Virus record (IMG/VR): IMGVR_UViG_3300047170_000070
Location: 1-38,125 of that record
Source: a virus
Direction: 5' to 3' (one strand)
DNA: 38,125 bases
Shown: positions 26,387 to 35,553 of the stretch, piece after piece
Layout of the letters: each line of letters opens with the position of its first letter
How positions within the stretch are numbered: the first letter of the stretch is position 1
Program-made: the position numbers and the translations under genes
Notes under the pieces: generated by a model
What the model was told of the DNA's origin: nothing
Seen by the model: the letters and a program-made list of their open reading frames with translations, nothing else
Databases searched by the model: none

Positions 26387-28503
26387 ATGCCATGCCCAAG
26401 CAGCAATGGGCGAAAATCCAGTACACGCAAAATCAGCTAGGCGCCGGCGTATCGCCGCAAGGCGTGTCATTCGCCGGCGGGCTCGATCTCACGACGCCGA
26501 CGCTGCGGCTTCAACCTGGCGCGTTGCGCGACGGGCTGAATTTTGAGTGCGGACAATTTGGCGGTTATTCCAGGATTGAAGGATACGAGCGGGTTGACGG
26601 CCGCGCGGCGCCGAGTGCCGCGACGTTCGCCGTCGTGTCGATGGCGGCGTTCACGACAGTGCCCACGGTCGGGCAGGTCGTCACGCAAGCCGCCACCGGT
26701 GCCACCGGGACGATCATCGCCGTAGTGACCGCGCCCGCGCCTTACATCGCACTCACCCAGGTCGCTGGGCTTTTCGATCAAGCCAGCCCGCTGAGCACGC
26801 CAACCGGGCCAATCGGCAACGCGGCGAGGTCTTCGGGGCCGCTCGCGCCATTGACGACGGCGGTCTACACCGCCGCAGCGGCCGATGTTTACCGCGCGTT
26901 GATCGAGGCGGTGCCGGGCGCCGGCCCGGTCCTCGGTGTCGTGGCGATGGCCTTCCTCGGCGTCGATCAGCTCTACGCATTCCGCGGCAACGCCGACGGC
27001 ACGGCGGCGCTGCTCTACCGGGCCAGTCCGGCCGGGTGGGTGCCGGTGCAATACTTCAACCTCGCCAGCTTCACCGCCGGCGGCACCGCGATACCGCTGG
27101 ATGGCGACACCCTGACCCAAGGTGCGGTGTCGGCGACGATCATGCGGGTGATGTGGCAGTCGGGCGCGTGGTCCGCCACGGCGGGATCGGCCATCGGTCA
27201 GTTCGTCATCACCAATCCGGTTGGCGGCGCGTTCGCCGCCGGGGCGGCCACGACCACCAGCGGGGCCACGCTGACACTGTCTGGTCCGCAAGTGCCGATC
27301 GCCATGGCGGCCGGTGGCCGTTTCACCTTCGAGAAGTGCAACTTCTCGGGCCAGTTGATCACCCGCAGGATTTATGGCGTCGACGGGGTCAATCCGCCCT
27401 TCGAATTCGACGGCGTGACGCTGGCGCCGATCTCCACCGGCCTGTCTCCCAACCGGCCGTCGCACCTACGCTTCCACAAGAACTTCCTGTTCATCTCTCA
27501 GGAAGCGTCGCTGCTCTATTGCGCCGCCGGCACGCCGTACAAGTGGAATAGCATCGACGGCGGTGGCGAGATCGCGACCGGCGATACCGTCACCGGCATG
27601 ATCACCCTGCCCGGCTCGCAGACCACGGCAACGCTGGCCGTGTTCCTGCGCACCAACGCGGCGTTTCTGTACGGCACCGACCCCACGACGTTCAACTTCG
27701 TCACCTTCAACAGCGGCATCGGCGCGGTGCCGTCGTCTATCCAGAATCTGTTCGACACCTTCTTTTTGGATGATCTCGGTGTCGTAACTCTAAAAACCAC
27801 ATTGAATTGGGGCAACTTCCTGCCCAGCACGCTGACCAAGAACATCCTGCCGTTCATCGCGCGCGAACGCGGCAACCTGGCGGCATCGTCGGTCAACCGC
27901 GAGAAAAGTCAATACCGGCTGTTCTTCAACGACGGCTATGCGCTGTTCTGCACGATCCTCAACCAGCAATATCTGGGCGCGGCACTCGTGCTCACGCCGG
28001 GTGTCGCCACGTGCGTCGATACGACGAACCTCATCACCGATGTCGAAGCCACCTATGCCGGAACGAAGACTGGTTTCGTCGTGCAGTTCGACACGGGAAC
28101 AAGTTTCGATGGCGCCGCGATCCCGGCCTACCTCGTCATGGCGTGGGATGCCGTGAAATCACCTCGCATCCTGAAGCGGTTCCGGGCGGCCTCGATCGAG
28201 GTGAGCGGCGGCAGCTATGCCCAAATCGGATATGGCTACCAGCTCGGCTACGGCAGCAACCAGGTGCCGCAGCTCCCGGCGACGACCTTGCCCCTCAACC
28301 TCGGCGCCGTGGCCTACTGGGATAGTTTCATCTGGGACGCCTTCGTGTGGGACGGCGCTGGCCTCACTCCAACGGACGTGGACGAGACCGGCACCGCGGA
28401 GAATATCCAGGTCATCATCTCGTCGGGCACGAACTACACCGAGGCGTATAGTGTGAACAGTATTATCCATCACTACTCCATGCGGCGGGGAGTGCGGGTT
28501 TAA
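26383..28503 (+). CDS. Beta-propeller-like tail nozzle / stabilisation protein
   Basis: A 706-aa, beta-rich protein with many 40-60-residue strand repeats. Examples are LVRRASPAG-type turns in the middle, FTFEKCNFSGQLITRRIYGV, NRPSHLRFHKNFLFISQEAS, and TTATLAVFLRTNAAFLYG. It ends with NSIIHHYSMRRGVRV. Its size, position after the adaptor and fold style fit the tail nozzle/hub of podoviruses (gp12-like, P22 gp10-like). The start could be 26383 (ATGA overlap) or the second ATG at 26392. Confidence 0.65.
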   Translation: MNAMPKQQWAKIQYTQNQLGAGVSPQGVSFAGGLDLTTPTLRLQPGALRDGLNFECGQFGGYSRIEGYERVDGRAAPSAATFAVVSMAAFTTVPTVGQVVTQAATGATGTIIAVVTAPAPYIALTQVAGLFDQASPLSTPTGPIGNAARSSGPLAPLTTAVYTAAAADVYRALIEAVPGAGPVLGVVAMAFLGVDQLYAFRGNADGTAALLYRASPAGWVPVQYFNLASFTAGGTAIPLDGDTLTQGAVSATIMRVMWQSGAWSATAGSAIGQFVITNPVGGAFAAGAATTTSGATLTLSGPQVPIAMAAGGRFTFEKCNFSGQLITRRIYGVDGVNPPFEFDGVTLAPISTGLSPNRPSHLRFHKNFLFISQEASLLYCAAGTPYKWNSIDGGGEIATGDTVTGMITLPGSQTTATLAVFLRTNAAFLYGTDPTTFNFVTFNSGIGAVPSSIQNLFDTFFLDDLGVVTLKTTLNWGNFLPSTLTKNILPFIARERGNLAASSVNREKSQYRLFFNDGYALFCTILNQQYLGAALVLTPGVATCVDTTNLITDVEATYAGTKTGFVVQFDTGTSFDGAAIPAYLVMAWDAVKSPRILKRFRAASIEVSGGSYAQIGYGYQLGYGSNQVPQLPATTLPLNLGAVAYWDSFIWDAFVWDGAGLTPTDVDETGTAENIQVIISSGTNYTEAYSVNSIIHHYSMRRGVRV

Positions 28504-29555
28504 TGGCCAATCCGTTCTACACGCCGACCGGCAATCCGGTGACGGGATCGGAAGGCCTATCCTTGGTTATTCGCAACGAGTTCCTAGCGATCTCTGCGGC
28601 CTTCGATATGCTCCCCGCGTTCACCACGACCGGGTCGTTCGCCACCATCTTCAATCAGCAGGGGAATTACACGTTCACGCTGCCGGCGGAGGCCGGAACG
28701 CTGGCGATGCTGTCGGATGTCGCGACCGAGACGACGCGGGCGACCGCGGCGGAGGGCGCCAACGCGACGGCGATCACGACGGAACGGACGCGGGCGGAGG
28801 CGGCGGAGTCCCTGTTGGGCACGGTGACGGGCATCACCGCGCTCTCTACCGCGCTCACCACCGAGACGACGCGGGCGGAGGCGGCGGAGGGCGTCAACGC
28901 GACGGCGATTGCGGCCGAAGTCACGGCGCGGGGCACCGCGATCACGACGGAAGTCACGAACAGGAACACCGCCATCGCGGTCGAGGCGACGCGGGCGACA
29001 GCGGCGGAGGGCGCCAACGCGACGGCGATTGCGGCCGAAGTCACGGCGCGGGTCGCGGCGATCGGCACCGAGACGACGCGGGCGACAGCGGCGGAGGGCG
29101 TCAACGCCACCGCGATCACGGCCGAGGTGACGCGGGCGACAGCGGCGGAGTTGACCAGGGCCCCGAACGCCGGATCGGGCTCACAGGCGTTCGCCGTCGC
29201 AAACGCGGCGGCGGCGAACCAGGCCGTGGCGCTCGGGCAGTTTGTCAGGTATTTCTATTCTCAGGATAATTACTACACGAAAACGCCCGATGGCTCAGTT
29301 GACCTCACGTTTTCGGCCAGCGTGAGTTATACGGCGGGGCTTTATACGACCAATGTACCGCTTCCGTCTTTCTACACGGGGTTCCCGAACCAGATATGCG
29401 ACGCCTTCCCGTCGTTCGGAGGCTCGTCGCCGCCGATGGGTTTCGGATTGAGCGCTGAGCCTTTCTCAACGACCAGCGTCAATGTGACGCTGAACAACCC
29501 CAACTCAACATCTGGGAGCGGGGTGCTCGTTATTATCCGCTGCCGCGGCAACTAA
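28503..29555 (+). CDS. Tail fibre-like coiled-coil protein
   Basis: A 350-aa protein. The N-terminal 70 residues are beta-rich (NQQGNYTFTLPAEAGTLAML). Residues about 75-225 carry repeats of the type ETTRATAAEGANATAIT and EVTARGTAI, a trimeric-coiled-coil pattern common in phage tail fibres. The last 110 are beta-rich and Ser/Pro-rich (FTFSASVSYTAGL, SFGGSSPPMGF) and likely form the receptor-facing tip. The DNA repeats are near-identical, so the repeat number may vary between relatives. The start overlaps the upstream stop as TAATG. Confidence 0.7.
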   Translation: MANPFYTPTGNPVTGSEGLSLVIRNEFLAISAAFDMLPAFTTTGSFATIFNQQGNYTFTLPAEAGTLAMLSDVATETTRATAAEGANATAITTERTRAEAAESLLGTVTGITALSTALTTETTRAEAAEGVNATAIAAEVTARGTAITTEVTNRNTAIAVEATRATAAEGANATAIAAEVTARVAAIGTETTRATAAEGVNATAITAEVTRATAAELTRAPNAGSGSQAFAVANAAAANQAVALGQFVRYFYSQDNYYTKTPDGSVDLTFSASVSYTAGLYTTNVPLPSFYTGFPNQICDAFPSFGGSSPPMGFGLSAEPFSTTSVNVTLNNPNSTSGSGVLVIIRCRGN

Positions 29556-29595
29556 GGCATCGCTCTAGGAGCGCAGTTATTGCGATTGGAAGATA

Positions 29596-31146
29596 ATGTC
29601 CGGTTCCGTCACGCCCGGCGTCAACACGCCATCCATCCCGCCGCCGATCCCGCCGCCTGGCGTGCCCACGACGGGGAGTCCGGCCGCCGCGCCCGCGCCC
29701 GCCGGACTGATCAACAGCGCGCCATCCACAACGAGCCCGGCGCAGACCGTCGGCAGCGCCACGGTGGCACCCTACACCGCGCAAAACGCCAGCGCGACGA
29801 ACGCGGCTCCCGCCGCCGCGTCCACGCCCAACGCCTTCACGGTCACGCCCAACCAGACCGTGTCGGGGCAGATCAGCAACATCATCGCATCCGGCTCGCC
29901 GCTCATGCAGCAGGCCGAGGCGAACGCGCGCAACCTGATGAACGAGCGCGGGCTGATCAATTCGAGCCAGGGCATTACCGCCGATCAGTCCGCGCTCTAT
30001 ACCGCGGCAACGCCGATCGCGACCGCCGATGCCGGCACCTACAACCAGGCCGCCACCAACACCACCACGGCGCAGAACACCGCCCTGGCGGCGGAAGCGG
30101 CTGCGACGAACACCGCGGGCCTGCAAAACGCCGCTGCGACGAACACCGCCGCCCTGCAAAACGCCGCCGCCGCGAACACCGCCTCCGGCCAGGCTCAGTC
30201 GGTCGCATCCGCGCAATCGATCCAGGCCAGTTCCGCCCAGACCTCGACCATAATCGCCGGTATCCAGGCGAACACCAGCCTGACCAATCAGCAGAAGCAG
30301 GATCAGACGGCGCTGGCGGTTCAGGCCAGCGCCGCCGCCACATCGACCAACATCGCCGGTATCCAGGCGAACACCAGCCTGACCAATCAGGAACAGCAGG
30401 ATCAGACGAGCGTGGCAATCCAGGCCAGCGCCGCCGCCACATCGAGCAGCATCGCCAGCATCCAGGCGAACACCAGCATGACCAATCAGGAAAAGCAGGA
30501 CGCGACGAACCTGACGATCCAAGCCAGCGCCGCCGCCACATCGAGCAGCATCGCCAGCATCCAGGCGAACACCAGCCTGACCAATCAGCAGCAGCAAGAC
30601 CTGACGACGTTGGCGGTTCAGACGCAGCAGACCGGACTGCAAACCTACCTCGGGAATTTGAGTGCCAACACTCAGTTGACGGTGCAACAGCGGTCGGCGG
30701 ACGCTACGGCGGCGCTCGCGGCGGTGAACAACACCAGCGCCCAGGTGATCGCCGGCATTCAGGCGAACACTAGTCTGACGGTCGAGCAGCAGCAGACCCA
30801 GTCGGCCCAGGTGATCGCGGGCATGAACAACGCCAACGCAGTCACCGTGGCGAACTTGCAGAACGCCAGTTCGCTGGCGAACATCCAGGCGAACGGGGTG
30901 ATCAACACACAAATTCAGAACCTGACCGACAACAACAAGACGCTGCTGCAAAGCTCGGCCAGCGCGGCGACGCTGTACAATCAAATGCTCGCCAATCTGT
31001 CCGGGATCATCACCAGTCCGAACCTATCGACAGGACAACAAATCTCCGCGTTGGACGACGGGGTGGCGGAGCTCAACTCGGGCCTCAACGCGTTGAACCA
31101 GGTCGCAGCCAACCAGCAGGCGACCAACACCCTGGTTTTCAGTTGA
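29596..31146 (+). CDS. Internal virion protein with 33-residue coiled-coil repeats
   Basis: A 516-aa protein, Ala/Asn/Gln/Thr-rich. The N-terminus is Pro-rich (TPSIPPPIPPPGVP); a helical region follows (SGQISNIIASGSPLMQQAEA, NARNLMNERGLINSSQG). About residues 223-420 hold six units of a 33-residue repeat around IQANTSLTNQQ. The end is helical with ISALDDGVAELNSGL. Long Gln/Asn-rich helices beside the virion transglycosylase suggest an internal ejection protein, but fibre or scaffold roles are possible. The ATG at 29596 lies 40 nt after the upstream stop; GATAATG shows no clear ribosome site. Confidence 0.55.
   Translation: MSGSVTPGVNTPSIPPPIPPPGVPTTGSPAAAPAPAGLINSAPSTTSPAQTVGSATVAPYTAQNASATNAAPAAASTPNAFTVTPNQTVSGQISNIIASGSPLMQQAEANARNLMNERGLINSSQGITADQSALYTAATPIATADAGTYNQAATNTTTAQNTALAAEAAATNTAGLQNAAATNTAALQNAAAANTASGQAQSVASAQSIQASSAQTSTIIAGIQANTSLTNQQKQDQTALAVQASAAATSTNIAGIQANTSLTNQEQQDQTSVAIQASAAATSSSIASIQANTSMTNQEKQDATNLTIQASAAATSSSIASIQANTSLTNQQQQDLTTLAVQTQQTGLQTYLGNLSANTQLTVQQRSADATAALAAVNNTSAQVIAGIQANTSLTVEQQQTQSAQVIAGMNNANAVTVANLQNASSLANIQANGVINTQIQNLTDNNKTLLQSSASAATLYNQMLANLSGIITSPNLSTGQQISALDDGVAELNSGLNALNQVAANQQATNTLVFS
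30262..30855 (+). repeat. Six 99-bp repeat units
   Basis: Units start at 30262, 30361, 30460, 30559, 30658 (degenerate) and 30757, a 99-bp period equal to 33 codons, that is three 11-residue turns. The first four share ATCCAGGCGAACACCAG exactly; the fifth reads TTGAGTGCCAACACTCAG and the sixth ATTCAGGCGAACACTAG. Confidence 0.85.
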
Positions 31147-32231
31147 CCCACCCGCCGTTCGTGGTTTTCGCGCTGCCCCGCTCGCGCACGTTTTGGGCCT
31201 CACGATTCCTCACGTACGGGGGCTGGACATGCGCGCATGAGGAAGCCCGGCACGTGCGGAGCGTCGAGGACGTCACCGCATGGTTGAGCCAGGAGTACGT
31301 GGGATCGATCGAGACGGCCGCCGCGCCGTTCTGGCGGTTGTTGCTCGACGTGCGGCCCGACGCGCGGATTGCCGTCATCCGCCGGCCGGCGGCCGAGGTC
31401 ATCGCGAGCCTGCTAGCGACGGGTATACAGTTCGACCGGCCGGCACTCGGGCGGCTGCTGGCGAAAACCGACCGCAAGCTGGACCAGATCGAGCGGCACG
31501 CGCCCGGCGTGCTGTCCCTGTCCTATGCCGATCTGGCGCAGGAAAGCGTGTGCGCGCGTCTGTTCGAGCATTGCCTTGGTCTGCCGCACGAACCTGCCTG
31601 GTGGGCGCATCTGGCGCCGATGAACCTGCAAGCCGATCTTGGCGTGCTGTTCCGCTACTACAACGCCCACGCCGCCCGGCTCAAGGATGCCGAGGTCGCG
31701 TGCGTGCGGCGGATCCGGCACGCGCTGCTGGCCGGCAAGGTCCGCCATGGCGTTACTGACGCCCGCGGCGTGACCATTCAGGAGGAACGCCTGGATACGT
31801 TCTACCGGGACGGGGCCGACCTGTTCCGCGAGCACTGTCTGGCCGTTGGCGAGGCCGAGGATGAGTGGACACGCAAGAACCTGCCGATGATCTTCCAACT
31901 GGAGGGCGGCGGCTGCTGGCAGTTCATGACGGCCCGGTCGAATGGCCGGATGCTGGCGTATCTGATGACGCTGGTTGCGCCATCTCTGGAAGCGACCGGG
32001 CGGACGAGTGCCACGCAAACGCTGTTCTTCGCCTCCCGCGATGCCCGTGGCCTGAACCTTGGCGAGAGGCTGCAACGGGCCTCGATCGAGCGACTCGAAC
32101 CGGATGACGTGTACGAAGTCTTCATGCGCGCGGGGGTTCGCGGTTCGGGGCCGAAGCTGGGCGCCCTGTACCGCCGGCTCGGCGCGGAGCCGTGCGGCGA
32201 GCTTTACCGACTCCAGCTCGGGAGCGCCTGA
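31143..32231 (+). CDS. Sulfotransferase-like / GNAT acetyltransferase fusion
   Basis: A 362-aa, two-domain protein. The N-terminal part has PRSRTFWASRFLTYGG (12-27), which matches the P-loop-like 5'-phosphosulfate loop of sulfotransferases, and RIAVIRRPAAEVIASLLATG (75-94), which matches the 3'-phosphate motif. The C-terminal part (about 235-362) has acetyltransferase features: a GNAT-style acidic entrance, DARGLNLGERLQRASIERL as the acetyl-CoA loop, and YRRLGAEPCGELYRLQL at the end. TTG start overlaps the upstream stop (TTGA). Whether either activity is intact, and what is modified, cannot be read here. Confidence 0.65.
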   Translation: MTHPPFVVFALPRSRTFWASRFLTYGGWTCAHEEARHVRSVEDVTAWLSQEYVGSIETAAAPFWRLLLDVRPDARIAVIRRPAAEVIASLLATGIQFDRPALGRLLAKTDRKLDQIERHAPGVLSLSYADLAQESVCARLFEHCLGLPHEPAWWAHLAPMNLQADLGVLFRYYNAHAARLKDAEVACVRRIRHALLAGKVRHGVTDARGVTIQEERLDTFYRDGADLFREHCLAVGEAEDEWTRKNLPMIFQLEGGGCWQFMTARSNGRMLAYLMTLVAPSLEATGRTSATQTLFFASRDARGLNLGERLQRASIERLEPDDVYEVFMRAGVRGSGPKLGALYRRLGAEPCGELYRLQLGSA

Positions 32232-32233
32232 CC

Positions 32234-33445
32234 ATGGGCTTTGTCACAGCCGCCGTCACCATCGCCACCGCCATTGGCACGGCAGTCACGGGCGGAGGCT
32301 TTGCGGCGCTTGCGGCGATCAGCGCCACCACCGCATTCGAGGCCACCGCCGCCGTCGGTGCCGTGCTCAGCGTTGTCGGCACGGTCACGCACGATAAGAC
32401 GCTGTCGACGGTCGGGCTGGCGCTCGGTGCCGTTGGCGGGATTGGCGCTCTCGCGTCCAGCGCCGGGGTGCTCGGCGCCGACGCGGCGGGCGGCGGTTCC
32501 CTATTCGGCGCGACCTCCGCCCCGTCGACCGCCGATGCGGCCTCGGCCGGCACGATCGATACGATAGCCAGCGGCAGCGCGGCGGATGCGGCTGTGCCTG
32601 CGTTTGCCAGCGGCAGCGCGGCGGATGCGGCTGTGCCTGCGTTTGCCAGCGGCAGCGCGGCGGATGCGGCTGTGCCTGCGTTCGGTGCTAATTATGATGC
32701 CGCTGGCAACGTCATCACTTCGCCCGCGGGGGCGAACGTCGCGGCTGGGGTTCCGGCCGGGACCGAAATGGCGCCGCAGGACGCGACGGCAGTGCAAAAC
32801 AGCGTGGCGGCGGCACAGTCGGGCGGCACCAGCCAGAACGACGCGGTCATCGGTCAAACGCCGGTCGCCGCGCCAACGGGTGCGGTGGATACGTCGGCCG
32901 CTCCGCCTGGAGCGCCGGTAACAAACGCGCCGGGGCAGGCCGGTACGCCCACATCACCGGACCTTATTTCAACGCCGCCGCAGCCGCCGAACAATCTTGG
33001 CGCGACCGATCCGGTGACTGGGCAGACCATCACGCAAGCCGTTGATCAAGTGACCGGCAAGGTCGTCAGCCTGCCGGACAGTTCGAGCGGTACGCTCGGC
33101 GGCATCCTCAGCTTCGTCAAATCGAATCCCGTGGTCGCTTACGGCGTGCTGCAAGCTGGCGGCTCGCTGCTGACCGGCCTGACCAGCACGCTCACCCCCG
33201 CGCAGGTCGGCGCGTTGAATGCGCAGGCCAACGCCAACAACGCAGCGACAGCACTCCAGACGCAGCAGACGGCAAATCTGGCGATGCCAAAAGCGGTTGC
33301 GCATATCACGCCGGTCACCGGGGCGCCGCAGACGCTGGTGCCGGGCTACAGCGCGCAGTCGCAGGCGGCGGGTGCGGGCTTTATCAATCAGGCCCCGGTT
33401 CAACAGGCCCAGGTGACCGGCAAGCCGCTGGCCGCGGCGGCGTAA
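32234..33445 (+). CDS. Ala/Gly-rich internal virion protein candidate
   Basis: A 403-aa protein from ATG 32234, 2 nt after the upstream stop; the longer frame from 32192 lacks support. The first 75 residues hold two hydrophobic stretches (VTIATAIGTAVTGGGFAALA, TVGLALGAVGGIGALASSAG) that could insert into membranes. Residues 112-150 are three identical 13-residue repeats; the rest is Ala/Pro/Gln-rich with a helical end (LNAQANANNAATALQTQQTA). Membrane-seeking start and virion position suggest an ejection protein. No family recognised. Confidence 0.55.
   Translation: MGFVTAAVTIATAIGTAVTGGGFAALAAISATTAFEATAAVGAVLSVVGTVTHDKTLSTVGLALGAVGGIGALASSAGVLGADAAGGGSLFGATSAPSTADAASAGTIDTIASGSAADAAVPAFASGSAADAAVPAFASGSAADAAVPAFGANYDAAGNVITSPAGANVAAGVPAGTEMAPQDATAVQNSVAAAQSGGTSQNDAVIGQTPVAAPTGAVDTSAAPPGAPVTNAPGQAGTPTSPDLISTPPQPPNNLGATDPVTGQTITQAVDQVTGKVVSLPDSSSGTLGGILSFVKSNPVVAYGVLQAGGSLLTGLTSTLTPAQVGALNAQANANNAATALQTQQTANLAMPKAVAHITPVTGAPQTLVPGYSAQSQAAGAGFINQAPVQQAQVTGKPLAAAA
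32567..32683 (+). repeat. Three tandem 39-bp repeats
   Basis: Copies start at 32567, 32606 and 32645 and are identical except the last base of the third. Each encodes the 13-residue unit ASGSAADAAVPAF. Near identity points to a recent, slippage-type expansion. Confidence 0.9.
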
Positions 33446-33455
33446 GGAGACGGCA

Positions 33456-34019
33456 ATGCCGAACCAGCTCGCCAACCCCCTGCTCCAACAGGTCGAGGAC
33501 AAGATCGAAAGCGGGTTAACGCCGGAGAACCGCGCGAATTACATGAAGGTGGTCGTCGCCGGCTTGCATATCGCCCTCGCCAACGGGCCTTCAGGCTTCA
33601 TGGCGAAGCTGGCGAAAAGCGCGGACCCGATCGCCGACGCGGCCAAGGGCGCGGTGTCGCTGGTGATCATCATGCGCCATCAGGCACGCGGCATCATGCC
33701 GATCAAGGCGATGATCCCGGCGGCGCTGACACTGATGCTCAGGGCCCTGGACTTCGTTGATCGTTCGAAGATCGCTCCCGTAGGGCAGCCCGATCTGGTG
33801 CGGGCGACGCACATCTTCACCGATTTCCTGTTCGCCCGGTTCGGCATCTCCAAGGCCGGTTTGCAGAATGCCATGCAGCGGGTTCACGCCATCACGCAAG
33901 ACCCGCAGGCGATGGCGAAGATCAACCTCAAAGCGGGCTTCACGAGGCATCCCGACGCCGCGACGCCGACACCGCTGCCGGCTGGTCCGGCCGGAATGAT
34001 CAACACCAACGGTGCGTAG
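33456..34019 (+). CDS. Conserved helical virion-region protein
   Basis: A 187-aa protein with a strong ribosome site (AAGGAG, 6 nt before the ATG). It is helical with hydrophobic patches (VVVAGLHIALANGPSGFMAK, AVSLVIIMRHQARGIMPIKA, MIPAALTLMLRALDFVD). Sequence complexity is high and no repeats are present, in contrast to its neighbours, so it probably has a conserved fold. Role in the virion inferred from position. Its TAG overlaps the next start (TAGTG). Confidence 0.6.
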   Translation: MPNQLANPLLQQVEDKIESGLTPENRANYMKVVVAGLHIALANGPSGFMAKLAKSADPIADAAKGAVSLVIIMRHQARGIMPIKAMIPAALTLMLRALDFVDRSKIAPVGQPDLVRATHIFTDFLFARFGISKAGLQNAMQRVHAITQDPQAMAKINLKAGFTRHPDAATPTPLPAGPAGMINTNGA

Positions 34020-34612
34020 TGGGCTTGATCAACGGTCTGGGCGCGTTCGGCTCCAGCATTACAACCTTAGCCGCCAACGCCGCGCAGGACGCAGCGACGA
34101 CGCCGGCCCGCGCACCGCTGTTGAACACCCCGGCCGCCGCGCCACCAGAGTCCACACCGGCCGGTCCGGCACCGGCCGGGGCGGCGGCGCCCGCACTCGC
34201 GGGGCAAGCGGCGGCGGCTAGTGGCGGCTCGGCCACGGTGCCGCCCGACCTGCTGCCGATCTACCAGGCGACGTCAAAGCGCACAGGGATACCGATCGAT
34301 GTCTTGCTCGCGCAGGCCAAGCAGGAGAGCGGCTTCGACCCGACCATCGTCAGCAAGACCGGGGGCATCGGATTACATCAAATCCAGGCGGCAACCGCGC
34401 GTGATCCCGGCTATGGCCTGCGCGGGATTGATCCGGCGACTCTTACGGATCCCGCAACGAACATTAACTTCGCGGCGGACTACATGAAGGCCAAGGCCGG
34501 CAACCCGAATTTCGCTGACCCGAGATCGGTTGATGCCGCGGTGGCCGCATACAACGGCGGCGGCGATCCGAACTACGTCCAGAACGTCCGCAGACACATG
34601 GGAGCGGCCTGA
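34019..34612 (+). CDS. Virion lytic transglycosylase (SLT domain)
   Basis: A 197-aa protein from GTG. A hydrophobic N-terminus (MGLINGLGAFGSSITTLAAN) and an Ala/Pro linker precede an SLT-type domain at about 78-195. The catalytic glutamate is E103 in AQAKQESGFDP; GGIGLHQIQAATARDP, DPATNINFAADYMKAK and VAAYNGGGDP are the family motifs. In podoviruses this enzyme is carried in the virion and makes a small hole in the peptidoglycan as DNA enters. It is separate from the lysis endolysin at the left end. Confidence 0.85.
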   Translation: MGLINGLGAFGSSITTLAANAAQDAATTPARAPLLNTPAAAPPESTPAGPAPAGAAAPALAGQAAAASGGSATVPPDLLPIYQATSKRTGIPIDVLLAQAKQESGFDPTIVSKTGGIGLHQIQAATARDPGYGLRGIDPATLTDPATNINFAADYMKAKAGNPNFADPRSVDAAVAAYNGGGDPNYVQNVRRHMGAA

Positions 34613-35553
34613 TGGTGTCACTCATGAACGGACTGAGCATGTTGGGTTCGGGCGTTGCCCAGTTCGCCGGCCAGGCGGGCTTGGAGCAGCAGAAGTCCGA
34701 CCTCGCGAACCAAACCGCCGTGCTCGCCGACCAACTCGCGACCACGCGGGAATCGGCTGGCCGCACGCAAGCCGGGGAGATCGCGGCGACGGCCGCCGAG
34801 AAGGCGCAGGAGTTCGAGGCCGGGCAAGGCGCGCTGCAACGGAGCTCGGCGCAAGCCATCGCGGCGACCGGCGCCAGCGCCACGCTGGGCGCGGCCGGGA
34901 TCCAGGCAGCGGCGGAGAGATACCGGGCGGACGTGGCAAGCAAGGACGTCTACGCGACAATCGCCTCCGCCGAACCGGAGCAGCAGGCCCGAATCCTGGC
35001 GCAGACCCAGGCGACCGCACTGGCAGCGGTGCAGGTTCAGAACGCCAAAGACCTCACCGCCGCGCATACCGCGCTGCAAACCGAGACCGGGAAGCCCGAC
35101 GCCGATCCAAACAAGATCGCCGCGCTGAAAGCCCAGGTTACGACGTTGGAGACATCGGCCGGCACCGAGGCTGCCGTCACCACGGCGGCGGCGGCGATGT
35201 ACCGCACCGACATGGACTCCGTGCAGCATTACAACCAGCAGCTTGTCGCCGCGACGGCGGCGCTCAACGCACCGGAGATGAGCGACACCGACAAAACCGC
35301 GGCAAAGGGACTGGTCACGAACCTGAAGCTGCAACTGACCGGGGCGCAACGCGCGCTGCAATACTCGTCCGACCTGGTGCATGGCCGCGTCGCCACGCAG
35401 ACCGGCAACACGCCGCCCACGGTGAACACGGGCGATCGGCCGCCACTTGCCAGCTTCGGCGTCGGCCAGGCGCTGCCAAACCCCAACGCCGGCCCGCGCG
35501 CGGTGCCGCCGGCCGTGCTCCCTGGCCTGCTTAACAACGGAGCGTCCCCGTAA
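34612..35553 (+). CDS. Coiled-coil internal virion protein
   Basis: A 313-aa protein, helical and Ala/Gln/Thr-rich. Its start (MVSLMNGLSMLGSGVAQFAG) resembles that of the transglycosylase, and the middle contains long coiled coils (QQKSDLANQTAVLADQLATT, EKAQEFEAGQGALQRSSAQA). The tail is Pro-rich. ATG overlaps the upstream stop (TGATG), and its TAA overlaps the next start (TAATG). With the gene before and after, it looks like part of an ejection machine. Confidence 0.6.
   Translation: MVSLMNGLSMLGSGVAQFAGQAGLEQQKSDLANQTAVLADQLATTRESAGRTQAGEIAATAAEKAQEFEAGQGALQRSSAQAIAATGASATLGAAGIQAAAERYRADVASKDVYATIASAEPEQQARILAQTQATALAAVQVQNAKDLTAAHTALQTETGKPDADPNKIAALKAQVTTLETSAGTEAAVTTAAAAMYRTDMDSVQHYNQQLVAATAALNAPEMSDTDKTAAKGLVTNLKLQLTGAQRALQYSSDLVHGRVATQTGNTPPTVNTGDRPPLASFGVGQALPNPNAGPRAVPPAVLPGLLNNGASP

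Noticed and set aside
29533-30984. 483-aa minus-strand frame with repeated VRLDAGD motifs
   Set aside because: It is the antisense of the 99-bp repeat gene; its repeats are a by-product of the plus-strand repeats, and the plus-strand product is plausible.
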